This document shows, piece by piece, positions 1 to 18,600 of a stretch of DNA of 64,000 bases. Position 1 is the stretch's first letter, and each line of letters opens with the position of its first letter. Both the position numbers and the translations under genes were made by a program. The notes beneath the pieces were generated by a model, which was not told the DNA's origin, searched no databases, and saw only the letters and a program-made list of their open reading frames with translations. The DNA is from Rhynochetos jubatus. Lineage: Eukaryota; Chordata; Aves; Eurypygiformes; Rhynochetidae. The stretch is from positions 98,677,086-98,741,085 of the forward strand of contig CM050650.1 in NCBI GenBank assembly GCA_027574665.1, written 5' to 3'.

Positions 1-6260
<6,260 letters not shown>

Positions 6261-7842
6261 CGGACCAGGCAGGAGCGCATCAACCCTCCTGTTACCCCGA
6301 AGAAAAGGGCGGGATAATGAAGTTCTCCATATTTATATTAACCTCCTTCTAGATGGCAGCTGTTAGTGCAGGATTTGCCTTCCACAACTGCTGCGTATGG
6401 TCCATTCATTGGTTTGCTCCTTCTTTGAAGAATGCAAGAGCCCCCTCACCCCCAGCCCCTGTTACATAAAACTATTCTGAAACATCCAAAAATGCAAGGA
6501 ACGGGCAGAGGAAAACATGAAACACTTTAAAAATCCAGAATCCCGGCTTGTTTGCTGGGAGAGAAAAGTTAAAAGATGGAGCCAGCCCTCCCTGTAAGGA
6601 GAACCTCAACAGCAGCCCTAAAAACAAGATACTCGAGATCTGGCCGCTGGTAGCACATCGTTCCAGTGCCGGCTCTAAGAGATCCCTGACTACATTCCAC
6701 CATTCCACCAGCCAGTGTTGCCCAAGATGATACAAAAAGGGTTACTGGAAAGAAAAGTGTTCAGTGGTCTCTTTCTATGCCAGAAATAACCCCCCTGTGT
6801 CTATCTATCTACTTCATGGCAGCCAAGGCAGTGGATCTACGTCTAGTCGAGGTCATGTTGAACTCGACTGTACGAAACGACACCTTCTCTCTCGCGAGCG
6901 TCCACCGTACCACCTTGGCAAACGACTCGCACAGAATCTTGTCCTTCAGGTTCCCGCTGGGAGCCTGGGTTCCAGCAATTCAAGTCACATAAGCTTTATT
7001 TGCCACTGCTATTTAACATGGAATTTGCTTATCCCGAAAGTCCAGGTTTGGGCAAACACCCCATGTCTCTAACAGACCGATTTTTGGCACCCAGCTAAGA
7101 GGGATGTTGTTGTACAGGTACAACTCATTTTGGTACGCTCATCCCGCTGCGAGTCGAAATAGCTGTTTTCTCAGGCTCGTCCATTCAGAATGACATCATG
7201 TCCCAAGCGCTCTCGTTAAATTAATTGCCAGCGTTTTCTTTGTTTTAGGTAGTTGCCTGTGAGCTCACGGAAACAACCTCACTCGAACAATTGTTCCATC
7301 CGTCTCCTTACGGTCTTTGTAGAAGATAATTAAAAAGCGCTTCCCACCCCAAACAGAAACCACATGTAGCCATGACATGCAGTTTGCAGCCACTTGTTTT
7401 CCCAGGATCCTTCCCATGCCATCGTACTAAGTAGGTAGAAGCTGCAATGAAACACAGGCACAGAACAGCTGTAGCCAGGCCCAAACTTAACACCTATAAC
7501 TTGTCCTCTTTTAACGGTAAAAATGGCGTTTTACCCTAGAAGTCAGAATAGCACACAAACCGTGGAACCAAAACACAGGTTTAAAAGCAAAAATGGTCTT
7601 CCAGGACAAGCCTCAGTATTACTGTCTGTGCAACTGGGATATCTTCACGTTTAGAAATGTGGAAGGACCACACAAACTGCTTTTCCTGCTCTGCAGAGGG
7701 GTAGGTTGGCCCCTGTCCCCTCTACTTTTTGCGGAGGGACAGTTGTCATCACGTTTCCAAAATAACAGATGGCTGGGCTGGAAAAATAGTCGTCCATCTC
7801 TGGAGGAAGGGAAGCAACTCACAGCTGAATTGGGAGAAGTCT

Positions 7843-7902
7843 GGGGATACAAAAGGCAGGAATTGGGTCCTTGGGGATACAAAAGGCAGGAATTGGGTCC
7901 TT
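7843..7902. repeat. 30-bp perfect tandem duplication
   Basis: Two perfect copies of a 30-bp unit beginning GGGGATACAAAAGGCAGG lie head to tail. The unit length is divisible by three, which creates repeated peptides in several frames, but no gene is supported here. It looks like a simple recent slippage or duplication. Confidence 0.9.
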
Positions 7903-10900
7903 GGGGGCCACAAGGCAAGGAGGGAAGGAAGGGTCCCACATCTGAAACAAAGCAGAGATTCCATCCTCCTCGCAGCCTGTGGTGAAGGAAGGCGATGGCA
8001 GGGTGAGGACTACCGGCGATGCCATGCCTACGGCCCCCTCTCCTCCACAGCCGTGTTCACATAAGGGACTGCACGGCCCTACTCCGGCTGCAGGAACCAG
8101 CGAGAAGAAAGCTTCATTGCCTCAGCAGTGAAGCCGCTGGATGTCTCTGGTTTAAACTACAGCATCGTGAGAACAGGGTGCCACTTGCAAACCACCAACG
8201 TACGCAAGAGTCATTCACGCGCACGAGGTCCCGCGTGTCTCAGACCTCCGATGCGTCTGTAGCAGTCCTGGCGCCGGGGAGACAACTGACACCAAAACCA
8301 CTACTAAATAGCACCTTAGTTCCAGCTTTGCCTTATCCCAAACCCTGATACACGCCTTGTCACATACCCCAACACTTATACATGAGCTGTCAGGGAATAA
8401 GATCAAAGAGAAAGTCCACACCCAAGGAATGCCATGCCAGATTATTTTCCTCCCTTCATCTACAGGAACTTCATCTGCAGAACCTTCTTTATACGCAGGT
8501 GTTACGGACACACAGCAGTTCCCATACATACCAGAAGGATGCACCCATGGCTTGGGCCAGCGAAGCAGAGCCAGCTTGAGGGCTCTCCAGCATCGCAATT
8601 ATAACAGTAAAGATGGGCCAACGTGAGGTTCTAGGACCTGTTTCAATCACAACACACACCTGCTGTCACTGTAGGCTGCCCCCTCACTCAGCACCTGCTC
8701 AGCCTGCGCTACCTTGTCTTTACTGCTATCGTTACCAACGCTAATTAAAGCTAGCCCCGGTTTTGCCTACGCACGTCACAGTCGTTTCACTGTGTGGGCA
8801 AGCCCGGAGGTGCCAAGCCTGTCGGAAGTCTGAACGAAGCCCTCTATCTCGGTAGTGATCTGAAAGCCGGTATGACCATTTCAAGGCATGCAGCAGTTCA
8901 TTCTCGCAGAGAGGAAAACTGCCCAGTAAACAAGCCCAGGAATTCTGTACAGCTGCAGACGCTCAGCCAACTGTCCGTGAAGCTCTGAGCAAAACAAGAA
9001 AAAACCCACAAGCATAAGGATTCCCAAAAATTAGAATACGGCAGTCGGTTAGAGGACGTTTGCACAGGTTTACACAGGAAACTGTACACTGAATTTCCAC
9101 TCACGCAGAGCTTTGCTGTCCCAGTGCACACTCTGCGGGTACTTGCCACTTGCCCTAAGTTTTCTGACTTGTTTACATCCATTTATTCGACCCAGCTCAT
9201 TACAACTTAGCTCTAAACCACTTCAACTCAGAATTTCTACAGGAAACCTGAGGTTTAGAAGCGTCGAAGAAACATGCAGACGCAGACTTTAATAAAGCAA
9301 CTTGGCTGGAAAGAATTGCCAGAAAGTATTTTTGTGCTGATGTTGGCCAATTTTTCGAAATTAATTTTGAAACAATTCATCATCCAACCTCCTCACCTCC
9401 TTCCAATTTACAGCAGTCATGGTAAACATTGCTAGGACACCACAAGCAGATGATAGAACACTTTCCTTTTAAGAAAGAAGACGGAGTAACTTCATACCTC
9501 TATAAACTTCACCATATTTGGTAAAGATTCAGTCAAGGTTCGCACGCGTGACCGCTATAGGAACAATAGTGGTCATTTCTGTATACCTTGAAGAGCTCAG
9601 AAAATGCATGCACTGCCCAAAAATACACAAAGCAAGTAGTTTACAGTAAGCTAATCTTAATTTTTTCCTTTTTAATAAACTATAGCAGCATCCAGGCGAG
9701 CATGATGTTTTAATGTCCCATCGACTTTCGTAACAGTTACACTGATTTATTTAGCGTCTCGTCTCCCAGTATGGCCAAAAGAGGAATTTTGTTTGATACG
9801 AAAGAATACGGCACACAGAGCACCAAAGAGGTCTCGTGCCAATCCTGACCTGTCACAGCTTCAGATTTGTAAACCGCACGTGTGCACCACAGAGAAATTA
9901 AGAGCATTAAGATGTGGTGGTGGGGAGGTGGAGATTAGACCTTCTCCTCACTGAAGATAAATAAGAAAAGGCACCGCAGGATTACTTCAGCCCAGTGACG
10001 GGTAAAATCAGACATCACCACAAAAGCAAGTTCTTTTTAACAGGGCAGGACAGGTGACTCCTCGTACAAATGTAAAACATGCCAGGCAAGCTCCTTATAA
10101 CAAGAGTTGTGCTTGTAAGCGCAGACAAATCTCCCCACATATGCAGGGCAAACCTCAAAAATTTCAGCCAGTTAAACAGGACTCCCCAGAGCGAAACATT
10201 AAATTCTGAAAGCCATTTACAAAACACCTTTTCCAGCTGAAGAACAAAGTACAGTACCACAAGATGCTGGTGAGTAACATGTCACATGTCTGTGCACGCA
10301 GAGTTGTAAGAATCCCATTTTCTCTGCTCTTCTGGAACCAGAAGTATCCCAAGACTGTGATGGCAGAAAACTTTGCAAAGAAGAATTTCAGACCTAGGAG
10401 AACCTCAAAGAGACCAAAGAAAATGAGGACAAATTTCAAGGCATCAATGATCCTGAAGATTATTTTTAACACTGAAAGAATACAGAGACTAGAACTCTAT
10501 TTAGCAGTTTTATAAAAGCCATAGCAGCAGTGGTTGGGATTTGCTATTTGCTTTGGTAAGCAGATGAGGAGGCCAATATGACACATTTAATCACTGGAGC
10601 TCCAAGTATAGAGAAAGTGTATGCACACATGGCTTTTTTTTTTTTTTTTTTTTTTAATGAAACTGGTTAAGTCATGGCCCACCAAGCAGAAGCAAACTTT
10701 ACATTTTGGACAGAATAAAGGGTTACGGTCAAAAGGTGACATAACAGACTCTGGAGAAGACCATCTACCCGGGTTTTAAACATTTATTGAGCCAAGCAAA
10801 GAGCTGTCTCAAGCTGAAACATCTTTTCATGCAAAGGGAATTTGTGACTTTAGGGCACTGAAAACAAACAAGCAAACAAAAAGCCAAAATCCTCTAACTT

Positions 10901-11850
10901 GGACTGAGATGTTTTTGAGGATGAAAATTGTTTTCTGTCTCATTCCACCCTTTATTAGAAGAACTTAGTGCGAAAAATCCTGGAACTAAGTTGCTAAAGG
11001 CAAAATCTTCCAGAATGGGGCTTCTCAGCAGCAGCATGAGCTACACACCCAGATCTGAGTGTGACTAATCTGCGAGTGGCAGTGGGAAAGCAAGCAGCAG
11101 GCACAGGGGAAGACCAGTGAAGAGGTTCTGTTCACTCGGTAGCATGTGGCAGACTCAAATGCACTGGAAATGTTCAAACCATTTTCTGGCATCTGAACAG
11201 TTTCTTCAAGTTGTAGGATCGCTAAAGAGCGCTAACTCATTAGATTCTTCAGTAATCGTGTTTGTTTCAGAGATGGCAATTCTATCAGAATCATGACTGG
11301 AAATGACCCAGCGCCACTTTCCCAGCTTTCCTACACGTGATGACACGCAGCTGCAGTTATTCTGGCTGTAATCGAGCGAGAAAAAAATCTAGCCTTCCCC
11401 TTGTCTTACTCTCCACAAAAAGTATTTTCTTGCATAATATTTAGATTTACAGCAGTTAGAGAAGCAAACTCACAGGCTAATAATTACTAATTAAAAAAAT
11501 CAAGCTGGCATTTTATTACATTGAGATTTTAGGGACTGACAACAATCATTAACTGAAGTATAACAGGCTGGCAAAGCTGGACAGATTGCATAGGTATTTT
11601 TAAACTAAGGAACCGAGAAAGGTGGCATAGATAGGAGTTTTAAACACAGAAATAATTATTCACCTTAAAATAAGGACAGTACAAAAATAATTAACACATT
11701 TACATTCATTCATCCAAGGTCACCTCTTCATGAACAGAAGGGAGCAAAGAGATAGTATACAGGAATAATACAGCTTAAATTCTCTCACATCTATTCCAAA
11801 CAGGAACTGGAAAGTTTATTTAGATTCTATTCACTTAGAAAGTTGTTCCG

Positions 11851-11925
11851 GCCTCAGATCAGGGAAGGGAACCGAACCCGTCAAGCTTTAAGCCATGAAA
11901 TCAAGCACTCTACCATGCTAGTACT
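11851..11925 (-). repeat. tRNA-like segment, possible SINE head or tRNA pseudogene
   Basis: On the minus strand TAGCATGGTAGAGTGC (11920-11905) resembles a pol III A box, and GGTTCGGTTCC (11878-11868) is a good B box about 31 nt later. The B box sits in a T-arm-like hairpin, GACGGG TTCGGTT CCCTTC, with one mismatch. An intact anticodon arm and acceptor stem were not found, so a functional tRNA is unlikely. A degenerate tRNA-derived SINE is the best guess. Confidence 0.35.
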
Positions 11926-12369
11926 GAAAAAACACACACTTTTATAAAAATCAAGCTAATGAGCTAACTGTAGAGCCTGTGGTCCCGATTCTGCCATTTA
12001 AAACAAACAAGACTCAGACAAAATTATGGTCTATGAGAGACCGGCCACAGGCAAGAGTTAGGCCATGTGTTCAATTTATAAACCTGGGACCTAAGCTACT
12101 CTTTATAAGAAGATTAGCTAGGCAAATCAGAGATAATTGGAGTTCACTAATTTTTATTTGTTGCAAAGACCACATGAAAAAGTAAAGAAAGACAGTGACA
12201 TTTTGTAAGAGAAAAATTAAATACAACAACCAATTAAAAAAGCCCAACTACAACAAAAAACCCAAATAACCTAGTAAGACCAGCCTACTAATGAGGCAAC
12301 AGCTTCTACAGCTAGACTGGAGAGGCTTAGTCATCACCCTTAGAAACAGAACATTTAAAGGCTTAAAAA

Positions 12370-12375
12370 TTTATT
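12370..12375 (-). terminator. Candidate ZNF451 poly(A) signal (AATAAA)
   Basis: Minus-strand AATAAA lies about 225 nt past the ZNF451 stop, with T/G-containing sequence downstream (around 12290-12350). Other AATAAA hexamers follow at 12153-12158 and 11815-11820, and one near 10787, so a longer 3' UTR is equally possible. The sequence alone does not choose. Confidence 0.35.
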
Positions 12376-12473
12376 TTTATCATACACAATGTATTGCAGC
12401 AGGTACCCATAAACTCCAGCTGTTCATCAGCATGACAGGGGACATCAGATTATAGATCTAACAACTGAAGATA

Positions 12474-12507
12474 CAGACGTGTTCCTGAAGCAGACGTGTT
12501 CCTGAAG
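12474..12507. repeat. 17-bp tandem duplication in ZNF451 3' UTR
   Basis: CAGACGTGTTCCTGAAG occurs twice in direct tandem about 95-125 nt past the ZNF451 stop codon. It lies outside the coding sequence and upstream of the first candidate poly(A) signal. Confidence 0.9.
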
Positions 12508-12600
12508 CGGTGTTTCTGAACCTTCGTAAAGAGATAAACAAGCTTCCGTTTTTGTGAGCAGCGCTGATGATATGGTCTTAGTGCACTCAAGTGTCTTCGT

Positions 12601-12653
12601 TTACATTTCCTCAAGGCTTCTCTTGATGGCTTCTTCCAATTCTGCATCACCCT
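12601..12653 (-). CDS. ZNF451: ZNF451 last coding exon 15 (C-terminal UIM and stop)
   Basis: 53 nt of coding sequence after a TATACAG acceptor. It encodes [17 protein letters not shown] and a TAA stop at 12603-12601. Human ends EDVELEEAIRRSLEEM. The pattern (acidic residues, central alanine, serine four residues later, acidic end) is a ubiquitin-interacting motif. The 3' UTR follows toward lower coordinates. Confidence 0.95.
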
Positions 12654-15600
12654 CTGTATAAATACAAGAAAATTATTACAATCTCAAACTATGGCTGATA
12701 ACTAGTCATAAACACAACTACATTAACATTACTGCATAAAGTGACAAATGACTTCTGTGGGCAATGTCAGCAGACTGAAAAAAAAAAAGGAGAAACAGAA
12801 TGAAACCGTTTTCCCTCCTGTCTTACGCTAGCTTTTTGATACTTCAAGATACAGGAACAACCTCTACAACCTTCCACTGTATTAACCCAGCTCAACGATT
12901 AGTTTAATAGTATAATGCAACTACATATTTACAGCTCAAAAAAATACCAAGATGAGAACCCATATAGATGCAGCAAGAAAAATAAAGTATTAAACCAAGA
13001 GAGACACAAACAAAACAAGCAGAGAGGTTTCAGGATCTTCATTCCGGTTCCTTATCAACAGATATTCCCGTACCTACATTCTATCTTGGCACCACTGTTG
13101 TCACTCTTACTAGGAAAGCCAGACATAAGTAGAGACAAAGTCCTATCAACAGTCAGAATAGCCTAGATCAGGGCTGAAACATTTTGGATAGTGGGGAGGA
13201 AGCTTGCGTTGCTCTCATCTGACTTGTTGAAAAGCTCTTAAACCCCTTTCATAATACTCAATAAAGAACCTTCTGCATTACATTTAGGCCATTTTGGTTG
13301 CTACTTGTTTGGCGTTAGTGAATTAAATATCCTAAGTTGGACACTGTTTACATGTACAGTAAGTGTCAATACCAGTGGTATAGTTGGAAAAATTAAAGCA
13401 GCTGTCAGAGTCATTCTTGAATTATTCATCTTCTGCTTTAGGAGGACACAAGCACATCCTATAAAAAAAAGCCGTCTGTTCTTATGACAAAGAAAACAGA
13501 GTAATTACAGATATTAACATAACATGTTAAAGCTTTAATTATTGCTGGGCTGTTTTATGCAACGCCTTGATTTGGAACAGAAACCGTATCAATGATGCTC
13601 TCTTAAGTCAGCAGAGCCATATTCATCCACCTGGACTTCACTGTAATATCTGGTACTACTAATAAAAAGTGGTAAGTTAATTCCTGAAAGGAAAACAATA
13701 CATGGTCACAGAAGCAAAAAAGAAATCTTGAAACCAACATAAAGCAGAAGGCCATTTGCAGACAACCGCTTACATTAATTAGCCATTAAGCGTGTGCAAG
13801 AAATGGTAAGGTCCAAACTGTGACCCTGTTGCTAATGGCATGCTGTAAGCTCCACACTGATACCTGGATTGTCCTCTATACCCTGGAGCTGCTGAAGCAG
13901 CTGTTTCTGCTTCCTACACCTGCTTTTTGCTTTCTCCTCTGCCAGCAGTTGCTAGCAATTTTCCTTTTTACCCCGTTCCGGGGTTGATTTTCCCTCCTCA
14001 ATCCCTCCAACCCCATGACAGGGCTGCCATGAACCACGCCGGCAGCGAGCACAGCTGAAGCCAGGCTGCTCCACAAGCTCAGATGCCTTCAGCACCACAG
14101 CATCAAGTGGCCCCTCCCACGAGGGCCAAACAGCGCTGCTACCCCTGATGGCAATACCCAGTGCTCGGTACCTGAGCCCAGCAAACCTTCAGTACCGCAG
14201 ATGTGTGTACTGGACATTTAATAGCAACATTTAGTAACAGTTGGTGTATTTGTAACTGAATAAATTCTGGGAATGTAAGATTCAGTGATCATTTTTGTCA
14301 TTGACCTGTACAATTTATTTATTGATTTGTTTGATGGAAATCAACAACTGGAAGGGCAGAGTCAGACCTTTAAACAACACATTATTTTCAAAGTGCACTG
14401 TAGTCTGACACCAAAAGCTGATGACTACACCACCACTCAATGCAACAGCAGAAGGGTGAAAACAACTTCAGATAAGGTTAAGAGACCTATGTGAGTCCTG
14501 CTGATTCAAACCTGTGCATAAATCCACAGCTTTTCTAGGAGACCACAGTGCTTTGAGGAGACATAATACCTCATTTTGAACCATTTACTCAGAGCTCTAC
14601 TCCGAGTCAACACAGTCATATGAAACTGGTACAAAGTGAGATCAGTCAAGTCTTTAATTGCACAATACCCTGCGGTGCACCAATAAAATAGATTTGAGTC
14701 TGCTGGCACACTTTGCAGGTTAGGAAATTATTTTTTCTGTAACTCAGTGTTCTTAACTACTCAAGATTGCCCAGCGTATTTCAGAGATTATTCCTAAGAG
14801 GCCACCTGCCATAAAACTAATTGTAGGTTTAGTTTCTGTATCTTCCATAATTAAGTGTTCTCAAACACAGAAAAGTAAAAATTAACAGACCTTCCTGTTG
14901 TTTTGTTTCTTCTAAGCTTCTCTTCACTGTTACTCTGGTATCTTCATCCTCTTCGCTATCCGAACCTTAGATACACAAATGAAACATAAATTACACATTG
15001 CTTCTAATAAAAAGTGAACAGTCCCCTCTTGTATTTCTCTTACTGTAAAAATACTGTAGGTTGAAGAAACACACTTCTAATAATCTGAAAGATAAAAATG
15101 CATAATAGTAGTAGTTTAAAGCAGTAACCCAAGGGACAGAGTTAGTTTTCAGCTACCTTCTTCCCTTTCTCCCCAGAATCTAAAGGCAGACTGCTTCAGT
15201 GTTCTATTAAGTCAGTAACAAGAAATAGAAACATAGAATCATAGAATGGTTTGGGTTGGAAGGGACCTTAAAGACCATCTAGTTCCAACCCCCCTGCCAT
15301 GGGCAGGGACACCCTCCACTAGACCAGGTTGTTCAAAGCCTCATCCAGCCTGGCCTTGAACACTTCCAGGGATGGGGCAGCCACAGCTTCTCTGGGCAAC
15401 CTGTGCCAGCGCCTCACCACCCTCCTCAGGAAGAACTTCTTCCTGATATCCAATCTAAATCTCCCCACTTTCAATTTAAACCCATTACCCCTTGCCCTGT
15501 CACTACAGGCTCTTGTAAAAAGTCCCTCCCAGCTTCCTTGTAGGCCCCTTCAGGTACTGGAAGGTGCTATAAGGTCTCCCTGGAGCCTTCTCTTCTCCAG

Positions 15601-18600
15601 GCTGAACAAGCCCAACTCTCTCAGCCTGTCCCCATAGCAGAGGGGCTCCAGCCCTCTGAGCATCTTCGTGGCCTCCTCTGGACTCGTTCCAACTGGTCAA
15701 TATCCTTCTTATGCTGAGGGCTGCACAGCTGGACACAGCACTGCAGGTGGGGTCTCACGAGAGCAGAGTAGAGGGGGAGAATCCCCTCCCTCGACCTGCT
15801 GGCCACACTTCTCCTGATACAGCCCAGGATACGGTTGGCTTTCTGGACTGCCAGCACACACTGCCGGCTCATGTCCAGCTTCTCATCCACCAGTACCCCA
15901 AGTCCTTCTCCTCAGGGCTGCTCTCGGTCCATTCTCACCCAGCCTGTACTTATGCTTGGGATTGCCCCGACCCAGGTGCAGGACCTTGCACTTGGCCTTG
16001 TTGAAGTCCATGAGGTTGGCGGAGGCCCACTTCTCCAGCCTGTCCAGGTCCCTCTGGATGCCATCCCTTCCCTCCAGTGTGTCGACCGCACCACACAGCT
16101 TGCTGTTGTCAGCAAACTTGCTGAGGGTGCACTCGATGCCATCGTCCATGTCACTGACGAAGATGTTAAGCAGCACCAGTCCCAACACTGACCCCTGTGG
16201 AACACCGCTCGTCACTGGTCTCCACTCAGACACTGAGCCATTGACCACCACTCTCTGGACAAAGAACTGGCTGGATGGTCACACTCATCGAGCAGTCCAT
16301 CTGTCAAATCCATGTCTCTCCAGTTTAGAGACAAGGATGTTGTGTGGGTCGGTGCAGACACAACTGTTAGAATCTACTGCATTTGCTTTTTTGTAATAGT
16401 TATTAAAATCCCCTGACATTAATCACTTTCTACAAAACGTATCATGGATTTAGTTACGAGAAGTGCTGTAGCGTGTCTCTGCCTACGCGTGATCTTCGCT
16501 GGATTTCATTGCTTAAATACTCCATCTGAACCATGGAGTGCTGTAACTCAACAGTGCGATTCAGCAGATGTTGTTCGAGTCTCACAAAAGGAAACGGACA
16601 ATACACTTCGTTTAATCTGCTAACTCATCGCAGCCAAGCCCAGCACCTTTCCCCTTCTAAAGCATGCTCTCTGTGGGATTGCCTTCCAGCTCCGGAATGA
16701 CAGCTCTGTTTTGAAGTGTCTAGTAGGGATTGGTGTCCCTAAAGAGGGGCTTTTTTCCATTTGTTTTAAACAGAGTCTCAGTAAACTACAGGTTAAAAAC
16801 CAAACAAGTCGATGAGTCACATGATGTATTCATTCCCCTGCTACAGGCTACTGCTATTTTGGGAGCTGTCTGTAATGAGGTCTTGTAGTATTTGCAATCA
16901 ATTAGGTCTCCTGCGGTCACATCGACAGAAGCACTTCCCTTAAAGTCACCACATTTACCAGCACACCAATGTACTTCTGACTGCATTTACCGGGAAAGAA
17001 CATTCCCACACGGAAACCTAACTTACGGTGTGACTTCCAGCATTTTAAATGAGCCGAGCGTTCCAAGTAACACGTGCACTCGGCAAAACGTCTTTTCAGG
17101 CCTCTGACACATACACCTTGTTTGAACAGCAACATTGCCAACCGTCCTGATTCCAGGAACACAAACTCCCAACAGCTGGTATCAAACAGAGATCAGGAGC
17201 CCACAGAGATGCCCGAAATAGCTGCAGTTAAAACAGTCTTCCTCCAGTCACTTGGCACACTGACTGAATCCTTTCTGGAGCTACCTGCTATCTCTAGGCA
17301 GAAAACATACTATTTTTTTTTTTTTTGGTATCATCTTCCAAAGCAAACAAAGCAAAAGAAAAAAATCCACACAACCCAAACAAATGTCATTACGATCACT
17401 TAAGAAAGGGAGGAAAAAGTGCAAAGAAAAGACTTGGCACAACTGGCTTTTCCCTTATTAACCATCCTTTTAATCTTCCAGCCCAGAAGTTCTCTCAGGT
17501 GGTTCTAAGAAGTTTTGTACCTGTCAGAGGTGTAACAGCTGAAGCAAATCACTCCCATTATACTTTTGCCAAGAAATGAATTAGGAAGAACTGCGTTGTG
17601 GTGAGCAGTAAGGCACAGTACAAGAGGGTCTCTGGTTTGCCACCACTTCAAATAAAAATGCATTAAGAGCACCTTCCTGAAGGCTTGTGGTGATGGTTTT
17701 TTATAGGCGACTTGACAGAAGAGGCAGTATTCTTCTGCTTGGCATTTTGCATAGCTGGTTAAACAGCAGAGGATCGGAGTAGTCAGAAATCCAGGAGTTT
17801 GTCAGATATGACTTAAAGAAGTCAACTTTCCCGGAACTGGTTATGGAGTCAGCATTCACCACAGAAGCAGCCGTGAAGGCAACCTGCTGACAGGTTAGAG
17901 CGCAGCACTTTCCTGCTTACTTACCCCTGGCTTCCTCCACCCAGACAACAGGCTGACTTGACACTCATCTTTCAGAATACAGAAGATGAGCAGCTAAGTT
18001 GATTGTACAGTCAATTAGGACAGCTGTAAACGTTAAAACAGGATCTGTAGATAGACCTCGTTTTAGTTCATTTAAAAAGTTTAGGATTCATCTTAAGTAT
18101 GAATGCAGGCCTCATCTTGCCAAAACGTTTCGCTATCACACCACCTTTAAATTAGATGTGCTCCTCAGGGTTCAGTTCTAGGGCCAGCTCCCCTCAACAC
18201 ATTTATCAACGATCTGGATGCAGGAGTTGAATGCAGCAAGGCTGCAGATGATACCAAACTGGGAGGTGCTGTTGGCTCCCCTGAGGGGCAGGAGGCCTTG
18301 CAGAGGGATCTAGCTAGATTGGAGCACTGGGCTATGCTTAATGAGACAAAGTTTAACAAGTCCAAATGCCAGAGTCTGCACCTGGGACCGAGTAATGCTG
18401 GGCACAAGTATAAGTCATGGGAGGAGCAGCTGGGGAGCAGCCCTGCAGAAAGGATCTGGGGGTGCTGGTCAGCAGCCGGCTTAGCAGGAGTCAGCAGTGC
18501 CCTGGCAGCCAGGAGGGCAACTGCAGCCTGGGGCGCATCACACACAGCACAACCAGCCAAAGGAGGGATCAGCCCCCTGTATTCAGTGTTGGTGTGGCCT

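Larger units (their letters stand above)
6261..12369. other. BAG2-ZNF451 intergenic region with possible distal ZNF451 3' UTR
   Basis: No gene was recognised. It contains a 30-bp tandem duplication at 7843-7902, a 20-odd base T run near 10633, and a tRNA-like segment at 11851-11925. Overlapping open frames at 10015-10515 on both strands were not recognisable as proteins. Part of the upper end could be transcribed as ZNF451 3' UTR if a distal poly(A) site is used. Confidence 0.5.

Noticed and set aside
10015-10515. Overlapping open frames on both strands, one hydrophobic
   Set aside because: No recognisable family, no splice context, and hydrophobic runs come from T-rich minus-strand sequence. 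Possibly distal ZNF451 3' UTR.
11930-12200. Possible nuclear copy of mitochondrial DNA beside the tRNA-like segment
   Set aside because: I compared it with the bird mitochondrial tRNAs and gene ends I remember and found no convincing match.
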